The notes under the pieces: model-generated
Database searches by the model: none
What the model was told of the DNA's origin: nothing
Seen by the model: the letters and a program-made list of their open reading frames with translations, nothing else
Assembly (NCBI GenBank): GCA_047612385.1
Contig: JBLGAR010000004.1
Location: 15,718 to 79,717 of the forward strand
Direction: 5' to 3'
Origin: JBALVT01 sp047612385
Lineage (GTDB): Bacteria; Pseudomonadota; Gammaproteobacteria; Pseudomonadales; Halieaceae
DNA length: 64,000 nucleotides
Made by a program: the position numbers and the translations under genes
Shown: in pieces, positions 1 to 8,575 of the stretch
Position numbering within the stretch: position 1 is the stretch's first letter
How the letters are laid out: each line of letters opens with the position of its first letter

Positions 1-987
1 CTGATGCATAAAAAATGGATGGACTGTACCGTGATAACTCATCAATACATTGACAGGCCGCGCTCCAACGTGAGCCATCAGCTGCGCACCCTCTTCATTA
101 GCCTGCGCTACAAACGCTAATTGTGCCTGAACGCGCTCCCACTGATCACTCGTGTGGTAGAAAAGCAAAAAGTTGAATCGGCAATTATTTTCAATCGACA
201 ACCGCTTCATCCACTCCATTTCTTCAAGCCAGGCGTCTTCCTCCCAGTCGGATACCATGCCGTAAAAACCCTTTCCCAATTCTCCCAGCTTGGCTCCGAT
301 GCCAAATAGCTCGTCTTGTTCGGAGTAGGTACCAGGCATTGACTGACCGTTTCGAGTTTTATGTAGCTCTGTTCTGGAAGTAGTAAAACCTACACCGCCA
401 GCCTCTATTCCCTCTGCAACCAGCGTTGCCATTCTTTCAACATCTTCCGGTGTCGCTCGCTCATTATTGACTCCGCGATCACCCATCACATAAGTGCGAA
501 TCGCGCAGTGTGGCACCTGTGCGGCAATATTAATGGCGCGAGGCATTTCATCTAATGCATCGAGATACTCGGGAAAACTCTCCCAGTTCCATTTCAGACC
601 CTCCGCCAAAGCCGACTCGGGGATGTCCTCTACATCTTCCACCACATGTATCAGCTTACGATGAGCCTCCTCGGTGGGCTCACACGGTGCAAAGCCAATT
701 CCGCAATTCCCCATCACTAGTGTCGTTATCCCATGGTGATTAGCCGGGCTGCAATAGGGATCCCAGGTTGCTTGGCCGTCCATATGGGAGTGGGTATCAA
801 CCCAACCCGGAGACACAACAGCGCCTTCGGCGTCAATAGTCTGGGCCGCAGAACTCGAAATCGATTCTCCCCTGGAAGCGTTTGCCACTTGAACGATCAC
901 ACCACCCTTAATACCGATATCGCCGTGAAAGGAAGCGCTACCGGTGCCGTCCACAATCTGTCCGTTCTTGATCACTAAATCGTACAT
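1..987 (-). CDS. N-acyl-D-amino-acid deacylase (D-aminoacylase family), 3' part cut by window edge
   Basis: Partial gene running off the left edge; the N-terminal 329 residues are visible. They match the amidohydrolase-superfamily D-aminoacylases, which hydrolyse N-acyl-D-amino acids with a zinc centre. Seen: start MYDLVIKNGQIVDGTG, the metal-binding HSH pair at H66 and H68, and the family-specific GNCG motif with C95, whose cysteine is a zinc ligand in characterised D-aminoacylases. Start ATG at 987 is preceded by a strong GGAGGA ribosome site. Family members are about 480-570 residues, so roughly a third is missing. Transcribed leftward and divergent from the mechanosensitive channel gene. 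The exact substrate (D-amino acid, dipeptide or other amide) cannot be read from sequence. Confidence 0.85.
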   Translation of the reverse strand, partial: MYDLVIKNGQIVDGTGSASFHGDIGIKGGVIVQVANASRGESISSSAAQTIDAEGAVVSPGWVDTHSHMDGQATWDPYCSPANHHGITTLVMGNCGIGFAPCEPTEEAHRKLIHVVEDVEDIPESALAEGLKWNWESFPEYLDALDEMPRAINIAAQVPHCAIRTYVMGDRGVNNERATPEDVERMATLVAEGIEAGGVGFTTSRTELHKTRNGQSMPGTYSEQDELFGIGAKLGELGKGFYGMVSDWEEDAWLEEMEWMKRLSIENNCRFNFLLFYHTSDQWERVQAQLAFVAQANEEGAQLMAHVGARPVNVLMSYHGTVHPFFMHQ

Positions 988-1245
988 GGGATCCTCCGCC
1001 AACGACCACTGAGCCGCAAAATTAATGCTTTAGATACTATGCTATTAGCGAATCCGTATACAATAACTATGCGCCACACTAGTGATTTGGTTTGAAATCT
1101 TAGGCCGTCCCGGGGATACCTTCCTAACGCCCTGTGCAAATATCTTCCGCGCCTAAGATCGAGAAATGGAGTAAGGCAGATCAATATTCTATTATTATCA
1201 AGTAAAGGAAATGGCCCGAGCCGAGCCGATAGTCTGGGCGCTCGC

Positions 1246-4200
1246 TTGGTGTCTCCTCCGGTACTGGCGTCATGGCGCCACTGTTTCATCGCCATAATGC
1301 TGTCGATAGCTACCCCGGTGGCCCTGGCCCAGGCCGGTGGGCCGACTACAGTAGGCAACCTATATGATCTCGATACGGCTGGAATTGAGTCTCGCCTGAA
1401 TGCTATTGACTCGGCTGAGGGCGTCGACTCAGTACACAAGCCTACATTGAAGGCCACATACCAAACTGCCCTGGACCACCTCAAAGCCGCGGACGCAGAT
1501 CGGCTACTTGCCACGGAGTTTAGCGAAATACTTCGCAGTGCTACGGTAGAAGCCGGCGCTATAGCCCAGGCACTGAACAGTCTACTAAATCATAGTGCAC
1601 AAACAGATTATTCCAGCCTTGGGAGTGACGAGATTGATGTCACACTTTCCTATGAACGCTCACGTCTTTCAGCGCTTCAGAGCGAGTTACACGAGCGCAG
1701 AGAGGAAATAGACCTTCTTCGCAACGAACAACCTCAGACAAAACTCGCGGCGGCGGAAGCTGAGCTGGCCAAGATCGAAAACCTGATATTCGCGAAAGTG
1801 ATTTCGGAAAATGATGTGATTCTCGAGGCGCGAACGGTCGCCAACCGCGCTCGTAAAATAGCAGCGCGAGCCCACATAAATCTTCTGGACCAGAAAAGAA
1901 TAAGCTACGAAACCCGGCTTAATTTAGCCAGCGCGGCAGAAAACCTGACCTATTCCAAGGCAGACCGCTCACAAAAGCAGGTACAGGGGTTGGCGGCCGA
2001 GTCACTGCGCCGAAGAAATATCCGCGTCGACAACACCATTGAGCGCACGCAAAATCTGGCTGGCGGCATCGATGCGATCCCCACTGCAGTGCGCGAATAT
2101 CTGGAGGGAAATAAGACGAGTGCAACGGTCTTGGTCGACCTAATTACCAGCACTGGTGATGTCATAGCAGACAATTCAAAGCGCGATGCAGACCTTAATC
2201 GGCTGAAAAACGCCTATGACATTCTCACCGAACAGCTGCGAGTCGCCGGATTCAATATCTCCCCGACATTGGCGATTGCGCTTCGTAAAGAGCGGGAGAG
2301 CCTAGCAGCATTGGTGGAAGCCTCAAACGATCCCAACCAAGACCTCCAGCAAAATATTATTGATGGGCGGCTCAAGCAGATAGAGCTGGCTTCTTTGCTC
2401 ACACAAGACGAACACACAGTGGTTGGCAATTTATTGGCGCACAGCTCCACGGAGGCCAGCGCTGACCTCCGTGGAGCTGTGGTGCAGCTGGTGGCGGATC
2501 GCCACCGCACATTGGTTGATCTGCATAGCGCCACTGGAGAACACGTGGCGGCTCTAGGCCGGGCGCAAAGCTCTATCTCCAATCAACGCATCGTGTTCGA
2601 AAAATATCGCGATCTTGTCGATGAGTTGTTGTTTTGGGTACCTAGCGCTGGCGTTATTCAATGGGGCAACCTCCAGCTTTTAGGCACAAAGTCGTTGTCT
2701 GCTTTTTCACCAGCGACCCTGGGCAGCGCATATCAGAAATTGATAACAGCGCTGCAAGACAACCCTCTGCGATACCTACTGCTCGGCGCATCAATTTTGC
2801 TACTAATTCATCTGAGAAAACGCCTGGTTAAGATTTTGGAGTCCTCCGGAAAGCATGTCGGAAAAGTGCAGAGCGATCGCTTCCGATTTACACTTTTGGG
2901 CCTTTTTGTCACCGCACTATTAAGCCTACCGATTTCTCTACTACTAATGCTTGGTAGCTGGGTCGTTGCCACCACAGGTGAATATGACCCGGTAGCCGAC
3001 GGACTGGAGAGTGCAGCCTATCTCTACTTTTTATTGGGGTTGTACTACCAGCTCTGTCGTCCGAAAGGCCTGGGCGAACGGCATTTCAAATGGCAGGAAC
3101 ATTCTCTGCAGGTTACTCGAAAGAACATGCGCTGGCTCATTGCGGTACTCATCCCCATCAGCGTGGTGACCTCCAGCACGGAGGCGCGGTACGGGCAATT
3201 AGCCAGCGATACCTTGGGGATAATCGCCTTGGTAATCGGGTCAGTCGCGATTTCAGTTTTTTTCCATTTTCTGCTTAAGCCTATTACCACAAGTCGAACA
3301 ACAGCCGAACATAAACCGTTAATCGATACCACAGGTCTTGGAAAATGGCTACTGTATGTTGCCTCCGTGAGCCTGCCCGCACTCATGGCACTGCTCGCCC
3401 TGAACGGCTATTACTACACCGCCGTACAACTGGAGGGAAGAATATTCTCGACAGCCTGTATCGTGGTCGTGGCCATTGTAATCTTCTTCCTGGCCATGCG
3501 ACTGTTGGCCATCAGCGAGCGAAAGATCAGATTTAGACAGTTAGTTGAGGAGCGTAAATTAGCCAGAGTACGGCAGAACGAACAGGAAGCTGCATACCAG
3601 TCAGGAGAAGCACAACCGGAGAGCGTGGACGCGGGGCAGTTGGACCTGGAAACCGTAAGTGCGCAGACCCGTTCGCTGACTCGATTGGTTGTTGTGGTCC
3701 TATGTGCCTCTACTTTATGGAGTGTTTGGAGCAGTCTATTGCCCGCTCTGGGAGTCTTCGATGACATTGTACTGTGGCAAACCAGCACGGGTACCGAAGG
3801 CAACTACGAGATAAAGAACATTACGCTAGATGTAGTCGCCCTGGCCTGCTTATGGATTCTCGTAACGGTTCTGGCAGCTCGCAACCTCGCGGGCATGTTA
3901 GACATGGTCTTGCTTAGTCGTTTGGAGCTTGACCCGGGAACCAATTATGCCATCACCAGTCTTCTAAACTATTTGATTGTGTTTACGGGTATCATCGTGG
4001 TCTGCTATTTATTGGGCGCACAATGGTCGAAACTGCAGTGGCTGGTAGCAGCGCTGAGCGTCGGCCTGGGGTTTGGACTACAGGAAATCGTTGCCAATTT
4101 CGTGTCTGGATTGTTAATTCTTTTTGAGCGGCCGATCCGAGTCGGCGATACAGTGAGCATTGGAGGGACCACCGGTACGGTCACAAAAATTCGAATTCGC

Positions 4201-4590
4201 GCCACTACCGTAATGGATTGGGATAGACGAGAACAAATTATCCCCAATAAAACCTTTATCACAGAACAACTCACAAACTGGACGCTGTCCGACCCCATCA
4301 CAAGAATCATCATGCGGGTAGGAGTGTCCTATAATTCTGATGTCGACGAGGTGCATAAGATTTTGTCGGATGTTGTGAACAACCATCCAAGGGCGCTAAA
4401 AAATCCGGCTCCATCAGTATTTTTCGTGGGTTTTGGCGACAGCAGTCTGAACTATGAATTGCGCGTCTTTGTCAGCAAAGTGTTAGACCTTATGCCATTA
4501 ACTCATGAGATCAACAGCGAAGTGTTCCGTACGCTCAAGGCAAATAATATAGAAATTCCTTTCCCGCAACGAGATCTGCATATTCGTTGA
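1246..4590 (+). CDS. MscK/MscM-type large mechanosensitive channel
   Basis: 1114-residue inner-membrane mechanosensitive channel of the KefA class (E. coli MscK and MscM are of similar size), releasing ions and solutes on hypo-osmotic shock. A signal peptide (residues 1-29, ending ALAQA) precedes a long coiled-coil-rich periplasmic region (about 45-460). Several membrane segments follow (about 500-900), then the conserved MscS core near residues 930-1110, with the glycine/alanine-rich pore helix (ALSVGLGFGLQEIVANF), the FERPIRVGD beta-domain motif and the IIPNK sequence. Start is uncertain: TTG 1246, GTG 1249 or ATG 1297 are in frame and none has a clear ribosome site. A better site precedes ATG 1211, but that frame stops after 28 codons. 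Convergent with the CoA-transferase genes. Confidence 0.9.
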   Translation: MVSPPVLASWRHCFIAIMLSIATPVALAQAGGPTTVGNLYDLDTAGIESRLNAIDSAEGVDSVHKPTLKATYQTALDHLKAADADRLLATEFSEILRSATVEAGAIAQALNSLLNHSAQTDYSSLGSDEIDVTLSYERSRLSALQSELHERREEIDLLRNEQPQTKLAAAEAELAKIENLIFAKVISENDVILEARTVANRARKIAARAHINLLDQKRISYETRLNLASAAENLTYSKADRSQKQVQGLAAESLRRRNIRVDNTIERTQNLAGGIDAIPTAVREYLEGNKTSATVLVDLITSTGDVIADNSKRDADLNRLKNAYDILTEQLRVAGFNISPTLAIALRKERESLAALVEASNDPNQDLQQNIIDGRLKQIELASLLTQDEHTVVGNLLAHSSTEASADLRGAVVQLVADRHRTLVDLHSATGEHVAALGRAQSSISNQRIVFEKYRDLVDELLFWVPSAGVIQWGNLQLLGTKSLSAFSPATLGSAYQKLITALQDNPLRYLLLGASILLLIHLRKRLVKILESSGKHVGKVQSDRFRFTLLGLFVTALLSLPISLLLMLGSWVVATTGEYDPVADGLESAAYLYFLLGLYYQLCRPKGLGERHFKWQEHSLQVTRKNMRWLIAVLIPISVVTSSTEARYGQLASDTLGIIALVIGSVAISVFFHFLLKPITTSRTTAEHKPLIDTTGLGKWLLYVASVSLPALMALLALNGYYYTAVQLEGRIFSTACIVVVAIVIFFLAMRLLAISERKIRFRQLVEERKLARVRQNEQEAAYQSGEAQPESVDAGQLDLETVSAQTRSLTRLVVVVLCASTLWSVWSSLLPALGVFDDIVLWQTSTGTEGNYEIKNITLDVVALACLWILVTVLAARNLAGMLDMVLLSRLELDPGTNYAITSLLNYLIVFTGIIVVCYLLGAQWSKLQWLVAALSVGLGFGLQEIVANFVSGLLILFERPIRVGDTVSIGGTTGTVTKIRIRATTVMDWDRREQIIPNKTFITEQLTNWTLSDPITRIIMRVGVSYNSDVDEVHKILSDVVNNHPRALKNPAPSVFFVGFGDSSLNYELRVFVSKVLDLMPLTHEINSEVFRTLKANNIEIPFPQRDLHIR

Positions 4591-4615
4591 CGGATTCGTT
4601 TGAAAAACGTGATGC

Positions 4616-5272
4616 CTAAAAGAACATTTCAGGCACATGTTTCGGCACAATCAATTCGCCCTCCGTAAGGTTTAGGATCTCCTCCACGCTCACACCCGGA
4701 GCGCGCTCACGCAATATAAACTTGCCGCCGTCAATGTCCATCAAAGCAAGATCAGTCAGCACCCGCTTGATACAGCCTTTTCCTGTGAGGGGCAGCGTGC
4801 ACTCACTGAGCAACTTGGACTGCCCGGTTTTAGAGGCATGCGTCATGGTCACAATAATATTATCTGCACCGGCAACCAAATCCATGGCACCGCCCATACC
4901 TTTGATCAGTTTGCCCGGGATCATGTAGGAGGCAATGTTTCCTTGACAGTCCACTTCAAAGGCACCCAACACCGTGAGATCTACATGACCACCTCGAATC
5001 ATCGCGAAAGACTCGGCCGACGAAAATAGAGAGGCCCCGTCGATCATTGTGACAGTCTGCTTACCGGCATTGATCAGATCTGCATCCACCTCTTCCTCCA
5101 GAGGAAACTGCCCCATACCGAGCAGGCCATTTTCTGACTGCAGCATCACCTCTATGTCGGCGGGGATATAGTTGGCTGCGAGTGTGGGAATGCCGATCCC
5201 TAGATTCACGTAGAAACCGTCTTGAAATTCCTGTGCAACGCGCTGGGCGAGTTGTTCGCGAGTCAAAGCCAT
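4616..5272 (-). CDS. scoB: 3-oxoacid CoA-transferase subunit B
   Basis: 218-residue beta subunit of a class I CoA transferase (succinyl-CoA:3-ketoacid or acetate:acetoacetate type). Seen: GIGIPTL near residue 25 and the SENGLLGMG motif near residue 46, which contains the catalytic glutamate that forms the enzyme-CoA thioester in this family. The C-terminal segment with GGKFILRERAPGVS is also typical. It lies 11 bp downstream of the alpha subunit and must be its partner. The acid partner (acetoacetate, 3-oxoadipate or other) is not decidable from sequence; ScoB/AtoA are the closest by memory. Location next to MatB-like and Mcd/Mct-like genes suggests organic-acid activation. Confidence 0.9.
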   Translation of the reverse strand: MALTREQLAQRVAQEFQDGFYVNLGIGIPTLAANYIPADIEVMLQSENGLLGMGQFPLEEEVDADLINAGKQTVTMIDGASLFSSAESFAMIRGGHVDLTVLGAFEVDCQGNIASYMIPGKLIKGMGGAMDLVAGADNIIVTMTHASKTGQSKLLSECTLPLTGKGCIKRVLTDLALMDIDGGKFILRERAPGVSVEEILNLTEGELIVPKHVPEMFF

Positions 5273-5283
5273 GTCAGTTCTCC

Positions 5284-5985
5284 TTATGCGCCGCGCACAG
5301 TGCGCTGTTCAATAATTTTCTCAAACGTGCCCTTAATAAGGCGATTCACGTATATGCCCGGCAGATGGATCTCATCCGGGTCCAGCTGCCCTACCTCAAC
5401 AATTTCTTCAACCTCAACCACGGCGATTTTGCCCGCTGTAATTGCCATAGGATTGAAGTTTCGCGCCGTTTTGCGAAACATCAAATTGCCGTAGCGGTCG
5501 GCTTTCCAGGCTTTGGCAATGGCAAAGTCGCCACAAAGCGCTTCTTCCAAAATGTAATGTCGACCATCAAACTCACGTACTTCTTTGCCGTCACCCACCG
5601 GTGTCCCATAACCAGTGGCTGTGTAGAAGGCGGGAATGCCGGCACCACCGGCTCGCATTTTTTCAGCCAGAGTGCCCTGAGGTGTCAGCTCCACTTCCAA
5701 CTCGCCACTCATCATCTGGGCCTCGAACAGGGCATTTTCGCCCACGTATGAGGCGATCATCTTTTTGATCTGTTTGTCTTCGAGCAGTATGCCTAAGCCG
5801 GCGCCGTCGACCCCGGCATTGTTGGAGGCAACCGTCAGGCCTTTAGTACCTTTGCGTTTAATCTCCTTGATCAAATTCTCAGGTATCCCGCATAAACCGA
5901 AGCCTCCGGCGAGAATAGTCATATTATCTTCAAGGCCGGCCAAAGCCTCCTCGTAACTGTTTACCACCTTGTCGAATCCGGACAC
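5284..5985 (-). CDS. scoA: 3-oxoacid CoA-transferase subunit A
   Basis: Alpha subunit, 233 residues with the start chosen here. Seen: the CoA-binding glycine-rich stretch GGFGLCGIPENLI near residue 27, GGAGIPAFYT and the GDGKEVREFDGR segment, all standard for ScoA/AtoD-type subunits. I start at GTG 5985 because AAGGAG sits six bases upstream; an in-frame ATG at 6030 would add 15 residues unlike the family. Forms a two-gene operon with scoB (11 bp gap). A gap of 117 bp separates it from the stop of the matB-like gene, also leftward, so the three may be co-transcribed. Confidence 0.9.
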   Translation of the reverse strand: MSGFDKVVNSYEEALAGLEDNMTILAGGFGLCGIPENLIKEIKRKGTKGLTVASNNAGVDGAGLGILLEDKQIKKMIASYVGENALFEAQMMSGELEVELTPQGTLAEKMRAGGAGIPAFYTATGYGTPVGDGKEVREFDGRHYILEEALCGDFAIAKAWKADRYGNLMFRKTARNFNPMAITAGKIAVVEVEEIVEVGQLDPDEIHLPGIYVNRLIKGTFEKIIEQRTVRGA

Positions 5986-6102
5986 AGCGATCTCCTTTTT
6001 ATTTTGGTGTTGGGTAACAATGTTCCACATTGCAAGAAGGCGTAATATTTATCAAATTGTATTTTCAAATTGATTTTGAACCTTAGTCACAATACCCACT
6101 TA

Positions 6103-7644
6103 TCAAACCTTCGCCTTGGACTCTATCGAGAAGCGCTCTCGCAGCAGGTTTTTCTGCACTTTCCCCATCGCGTTACGCGGCATTGCGTCTATTAGCTCTA
6201 CGCGCTTGGGGACCTTGAAGTTGGCCAACTGTGTTTTACAGCGCGCTATCACCTCTGCGGCGGTGGGCGCATTGCCATCGGCGACGACCACTGCAACTAC
6301 GGCCTCTCCAAAATCGACGTGTGGAATACCGATGACAGCGGACTCGCTGACTCCCACCATGTCATCGATCACCAGCTCTACCTCTTTAGGATACACATTA
6401 AGGCCACCGCAAATAATCAAGTCTTTGGCGCGCCCCACGATAGAGACATAACCGTCCGGATCGATAGTCGCCTTGTCACCAGTATTGAAAAACCCATCAG
6501 AAGTAAAATCCTCGGCTGTTTTTTCCGGCATACGCCAGTAACCCAGGAACACGTTGGGGCCTCGTACCTGCAGGTTGCCGATCTCGCCACTGTCGAGCGT
6601 CTTGCCGGACTCATCGACGACGCGAACAGTAACCCCTATCAATGGTCGACCGACGGTACCGGCACGACGCTCACCTTGAAGGGGGTTAGAGGTATTAATT
6701 CCCGTCTCAGTCATGCCATAACGTTCCAGGATAGTGTGCCCGGTGCGCTGCTCAAATTCGACAAAAGTTTCTTCCAGCAATGGCGCGGAGCCAGACACAA
6801 ACAGGCGCATATTTGAACTACATTCTGGTCCGAAGTCCGGGTTACTCAAAAGCCGGGTGTAGTACGTGGGAACGCCCATCATCACAGTGCAATCGGGCAG
6901 TGCTTTTACGGCGGCCTTATCGCCGTAGCCGCTGTGCCATTCCATGCTCGCCCCACTCATAAGCACACAGCTCAAAGCGACAAACAAACCATGTACATGA
7001 TAAAGCGGCAACATATGCAGCAGTCGATCGGCGGCGGAAAAACCCCAAGCTTCAACGAGTGTTTCCGCGTTCCTGCGGAGGTTGTCGTGGCTCAACATGA
7101 TGCCTTTAGGTTTTCCCGTCGTGCCTGACGAGTAGAGCAATGCAGCCATATCTGTGTCTTCGCAGTGCGCTACTTCAGCGCCTGCATTGGCACTCTTAGC
7201 TAACCCCATCAAGTCACCGCCACCATCTGTATCTAACGTGAGCAGTGCTTTTACGCCTGAGTATTTTTCTGATTTTGCTGGCAGCACAGCTTCCATGATG
7301 GTGCGAGAATCGGTACCACAGACCACAACCGTTGGCTTCGCGTTGCCCAGGAAGTAAGAGAGCTCGGCGGCTGTATAAGCTGTGTTCAAGGGATGATAAA
7401 CTAACCCTGCGCGCAAGCACCCCAGGTAAAGAAGCAAATTCTCAACTGATTTTTCGACCTGGACGGTGACCCTGTCACCAGGGCTAGCTCCGCTTTGCAG
7501 CAAAGCGTTGGCAAGGCGTGCAGAAACCTCGTCTACCTCAGCGTAGCTTACGCTGCGCCCTTGATCGGAGCGCAGCAACTCCCTATCCAGGTCGAATGGA
7601 AAATTCTGCTGGAAATGCGCGTAGAGATTCGCGTTGTCGTTCAT
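6103..7644 (-). CDS. matB: Malonyl-CoA synthetase-like acyl-CoA ligase (MatB family)
   Basis: 513-residue ANL-superfamily ligase forming an acyl-CoA from a (di)carboxylic acid, ATP and CoA. Seen: P-loop-like YSSGTTGKPKG at about residues 171-181, ERYGMTETG, the hinge segment GRAKDLIICGGLNVYPKEVE, and the C-terminal MGKVQKN catalytic-lysine region. The N-terminal block with VQVEKSVENLLLYLGCLRAG and LNTAYT closely resembles MatB malonyl-CoA synthetases (about 504 residues). Related enzymes also accept methylmalonate and other branched dicarboxylates. Here the divergent neighbours are methylsuccinyl-CoA dehydrogenase-like and mesaconyl-CoA transferase-like genes, so methylsuccinate or a related acid is an inferred alternative substrate. 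Divergent from the SDR gene over 151 bp. Confidence 0.8.
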   Translation of the reverse strand: MNDNANLYAHFQQNFPFDLDRELLRSDQGRSVSYAEVDEVSARLANALLQSGASPGDRVTVQVEKSVENLLLYLGCLRAGLVYHPLNTAYTAAELSYFLGNAKPTVVVCGTDSRTIMEAVLPAKSEKYSGVKALLTLDTDGGGDLMGLAKSANAGAEVAHCEDTDMAALLYSSGTTGKPKGIMLSHDNLRRNAETLVEAWGFSAADRLLHMLPLYHVHGLFVALSCVLMSGASMEWHSGYGDKAAVKALPDCTVMMGVPTYYTRLLSNPDFGPECSSNMRLFVSGSAPLLEETFVEFEQRTGHTILERYGMTETGINTSNPLQGERRAGTVGRPLIGVTVRVVDESGKTLDSGEIGNLQVRGPNVFLGYWRMPEKTAEDFTSDGFFNTGDKATIDPDGYVSIVGRAKDLIICGGLNVYPKEVELVIDDMVGVSESAVIGIPHVDFGEAVVAVVVADGNAPTAAEVIARCKTQLANFKVPKRVELIDAMPRNAMGKVQKNLLRERFSIESKAKV

Positions 7645-7795
7645 ATGAGTGTCTCCTTTGATTTGGGAAGGTAGCAGCTTCAGGCGTCAGAAAAAAGACG
7701 GGCCAGGGACAATAGTAATACTGGTAGTGGGGAATACAGTCGGTACAATGCTCAACATTCGAAATTTAACACGCAACAAATCACTGAGGATTATC

Positions 7796-8554
7796 ATGCA
7801 GTTGGACTCAAAAGTAGTAGTAATCACGGGCGCAGCTCGCGGTTTGGGCCGCGCCTACGCAGTAGCAATGGCAGCACAAGGCGCTTCAATTTTTGCCTGC
7901 GATATTAGCGACTGCAGTGAAACAATGGCTGAAGTTGAAGCAGTCGGGGGCCGCATTGAGACCGCATTCACCGATATTTCCGACATGAAAAGCTGTCAGG
8001 CAATGGCGGACGCCGCTGTCGCCGCATTCGGGAAGATTGATGTACTGATCAACAATGCGGCGCTGTACGCAACGTTGCAAGGTTCGCGCTTCGAAGACCT
8101 TGAAGAGGCCCAGTGGGACGCTGTAATGAACGTCAATATCAAGGGCGTATGGCAGTGCTGCAAAGCCATCGTAAACCCTATGCGCAAAGCAGGTGGAGGA
8201 TCGATTATTAATATCTCCTCGCTAGCCGCGGTGTATGGGCTACCTTACGGCTGCGACTATGCCGCTTCCAAGGCGGCGGTAATAGGCATGACCCGGTCCA
8301 TGGCACGTGAATTGGGTAAGGACAGTATCAGAGTTAATGCAGTGGCTCCCTCGGCTGTAATGACGGAAGGTACGCAGGAATTCTTTGGTGAAAAATTCGA
8401 GAAAGCCAAAACGGTTATCGCCGCGGGGCAGGTGATCCCTCGCAACCTCGAACCGGCTGATTTGACCGGAACAATCATCTACCTCGCCTCGGACGCAAGC
8501 AGCTTTGTTACCGGTCAAACCCACATGGTTGATGGCGGCTCCTGGTTTCTCTAG
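7796..8554 (+). CDS. Short-chain dehydrogenase/reductase
   Basis: 252-residue classical SDR, NAD(P)-dependent. Seen: Rossmann TGAARGLG at residues 12-19, acidic CDIS after beta-2 (suggesting NAD preference), NNAA, catalytic serine in NISSLAAVYG and the YAASK active-site pair. The start is ATG 7796, with GAGG a few bases upstream and a family-typical N-terminus; the frame is open 49 codons further upstream, but that part does not look like protein. First gene of a rightward set: 21 bp before the acyl-CoA dehydrogenase. Substrate unknown; a hydroxyacyl-CoA or alcohol linked to the same degradative pathway is plausible by position only. Confidence 0.88.
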   Translation: MQLDSKVVVITGAARGLGRAYAVAMAAQGASIFACDISDCSETMAEVEAVGGRIETAFTDISDMKSCQAMADAAVAAFGKIDVLINNAALYATLQGSRFEDLEEAQWDAVMNVNIKGVWQCCKAIVNPMRKAGGGSIINISSLAAVYGLPYGCDYAASKAAVIGMTRSMARELGKDSIRVNAVAPSAVMTEGTQEFFGEKFEKAKTVIAAGQVIPRNLEPADLTGTIIYLASDASSFVTGQTHMVDGGSWFL

Positions 8555-8575
8555 CAGGCAAGAAGGAATAGATAC

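Noticed and set aside
975..1514. 179-codon leftward frame across the mechanosensitive-channel start
   Set aside because: Opposite the channel gene and its leader; no family similarity and Arg/Ser-rich composition typical of a shadow frame.
5182..5751. 189-codon rightward frame opposite scoA/scoB
   Set aside because: Lies entirely antisense to the CoA-transferase genes and has no recognisable domain.
7649..7795. N-terminal extension of the SDR
   Set aside because: No similarity; the Rossmann fold begins right after ATG 7796, which has a ribosome site.
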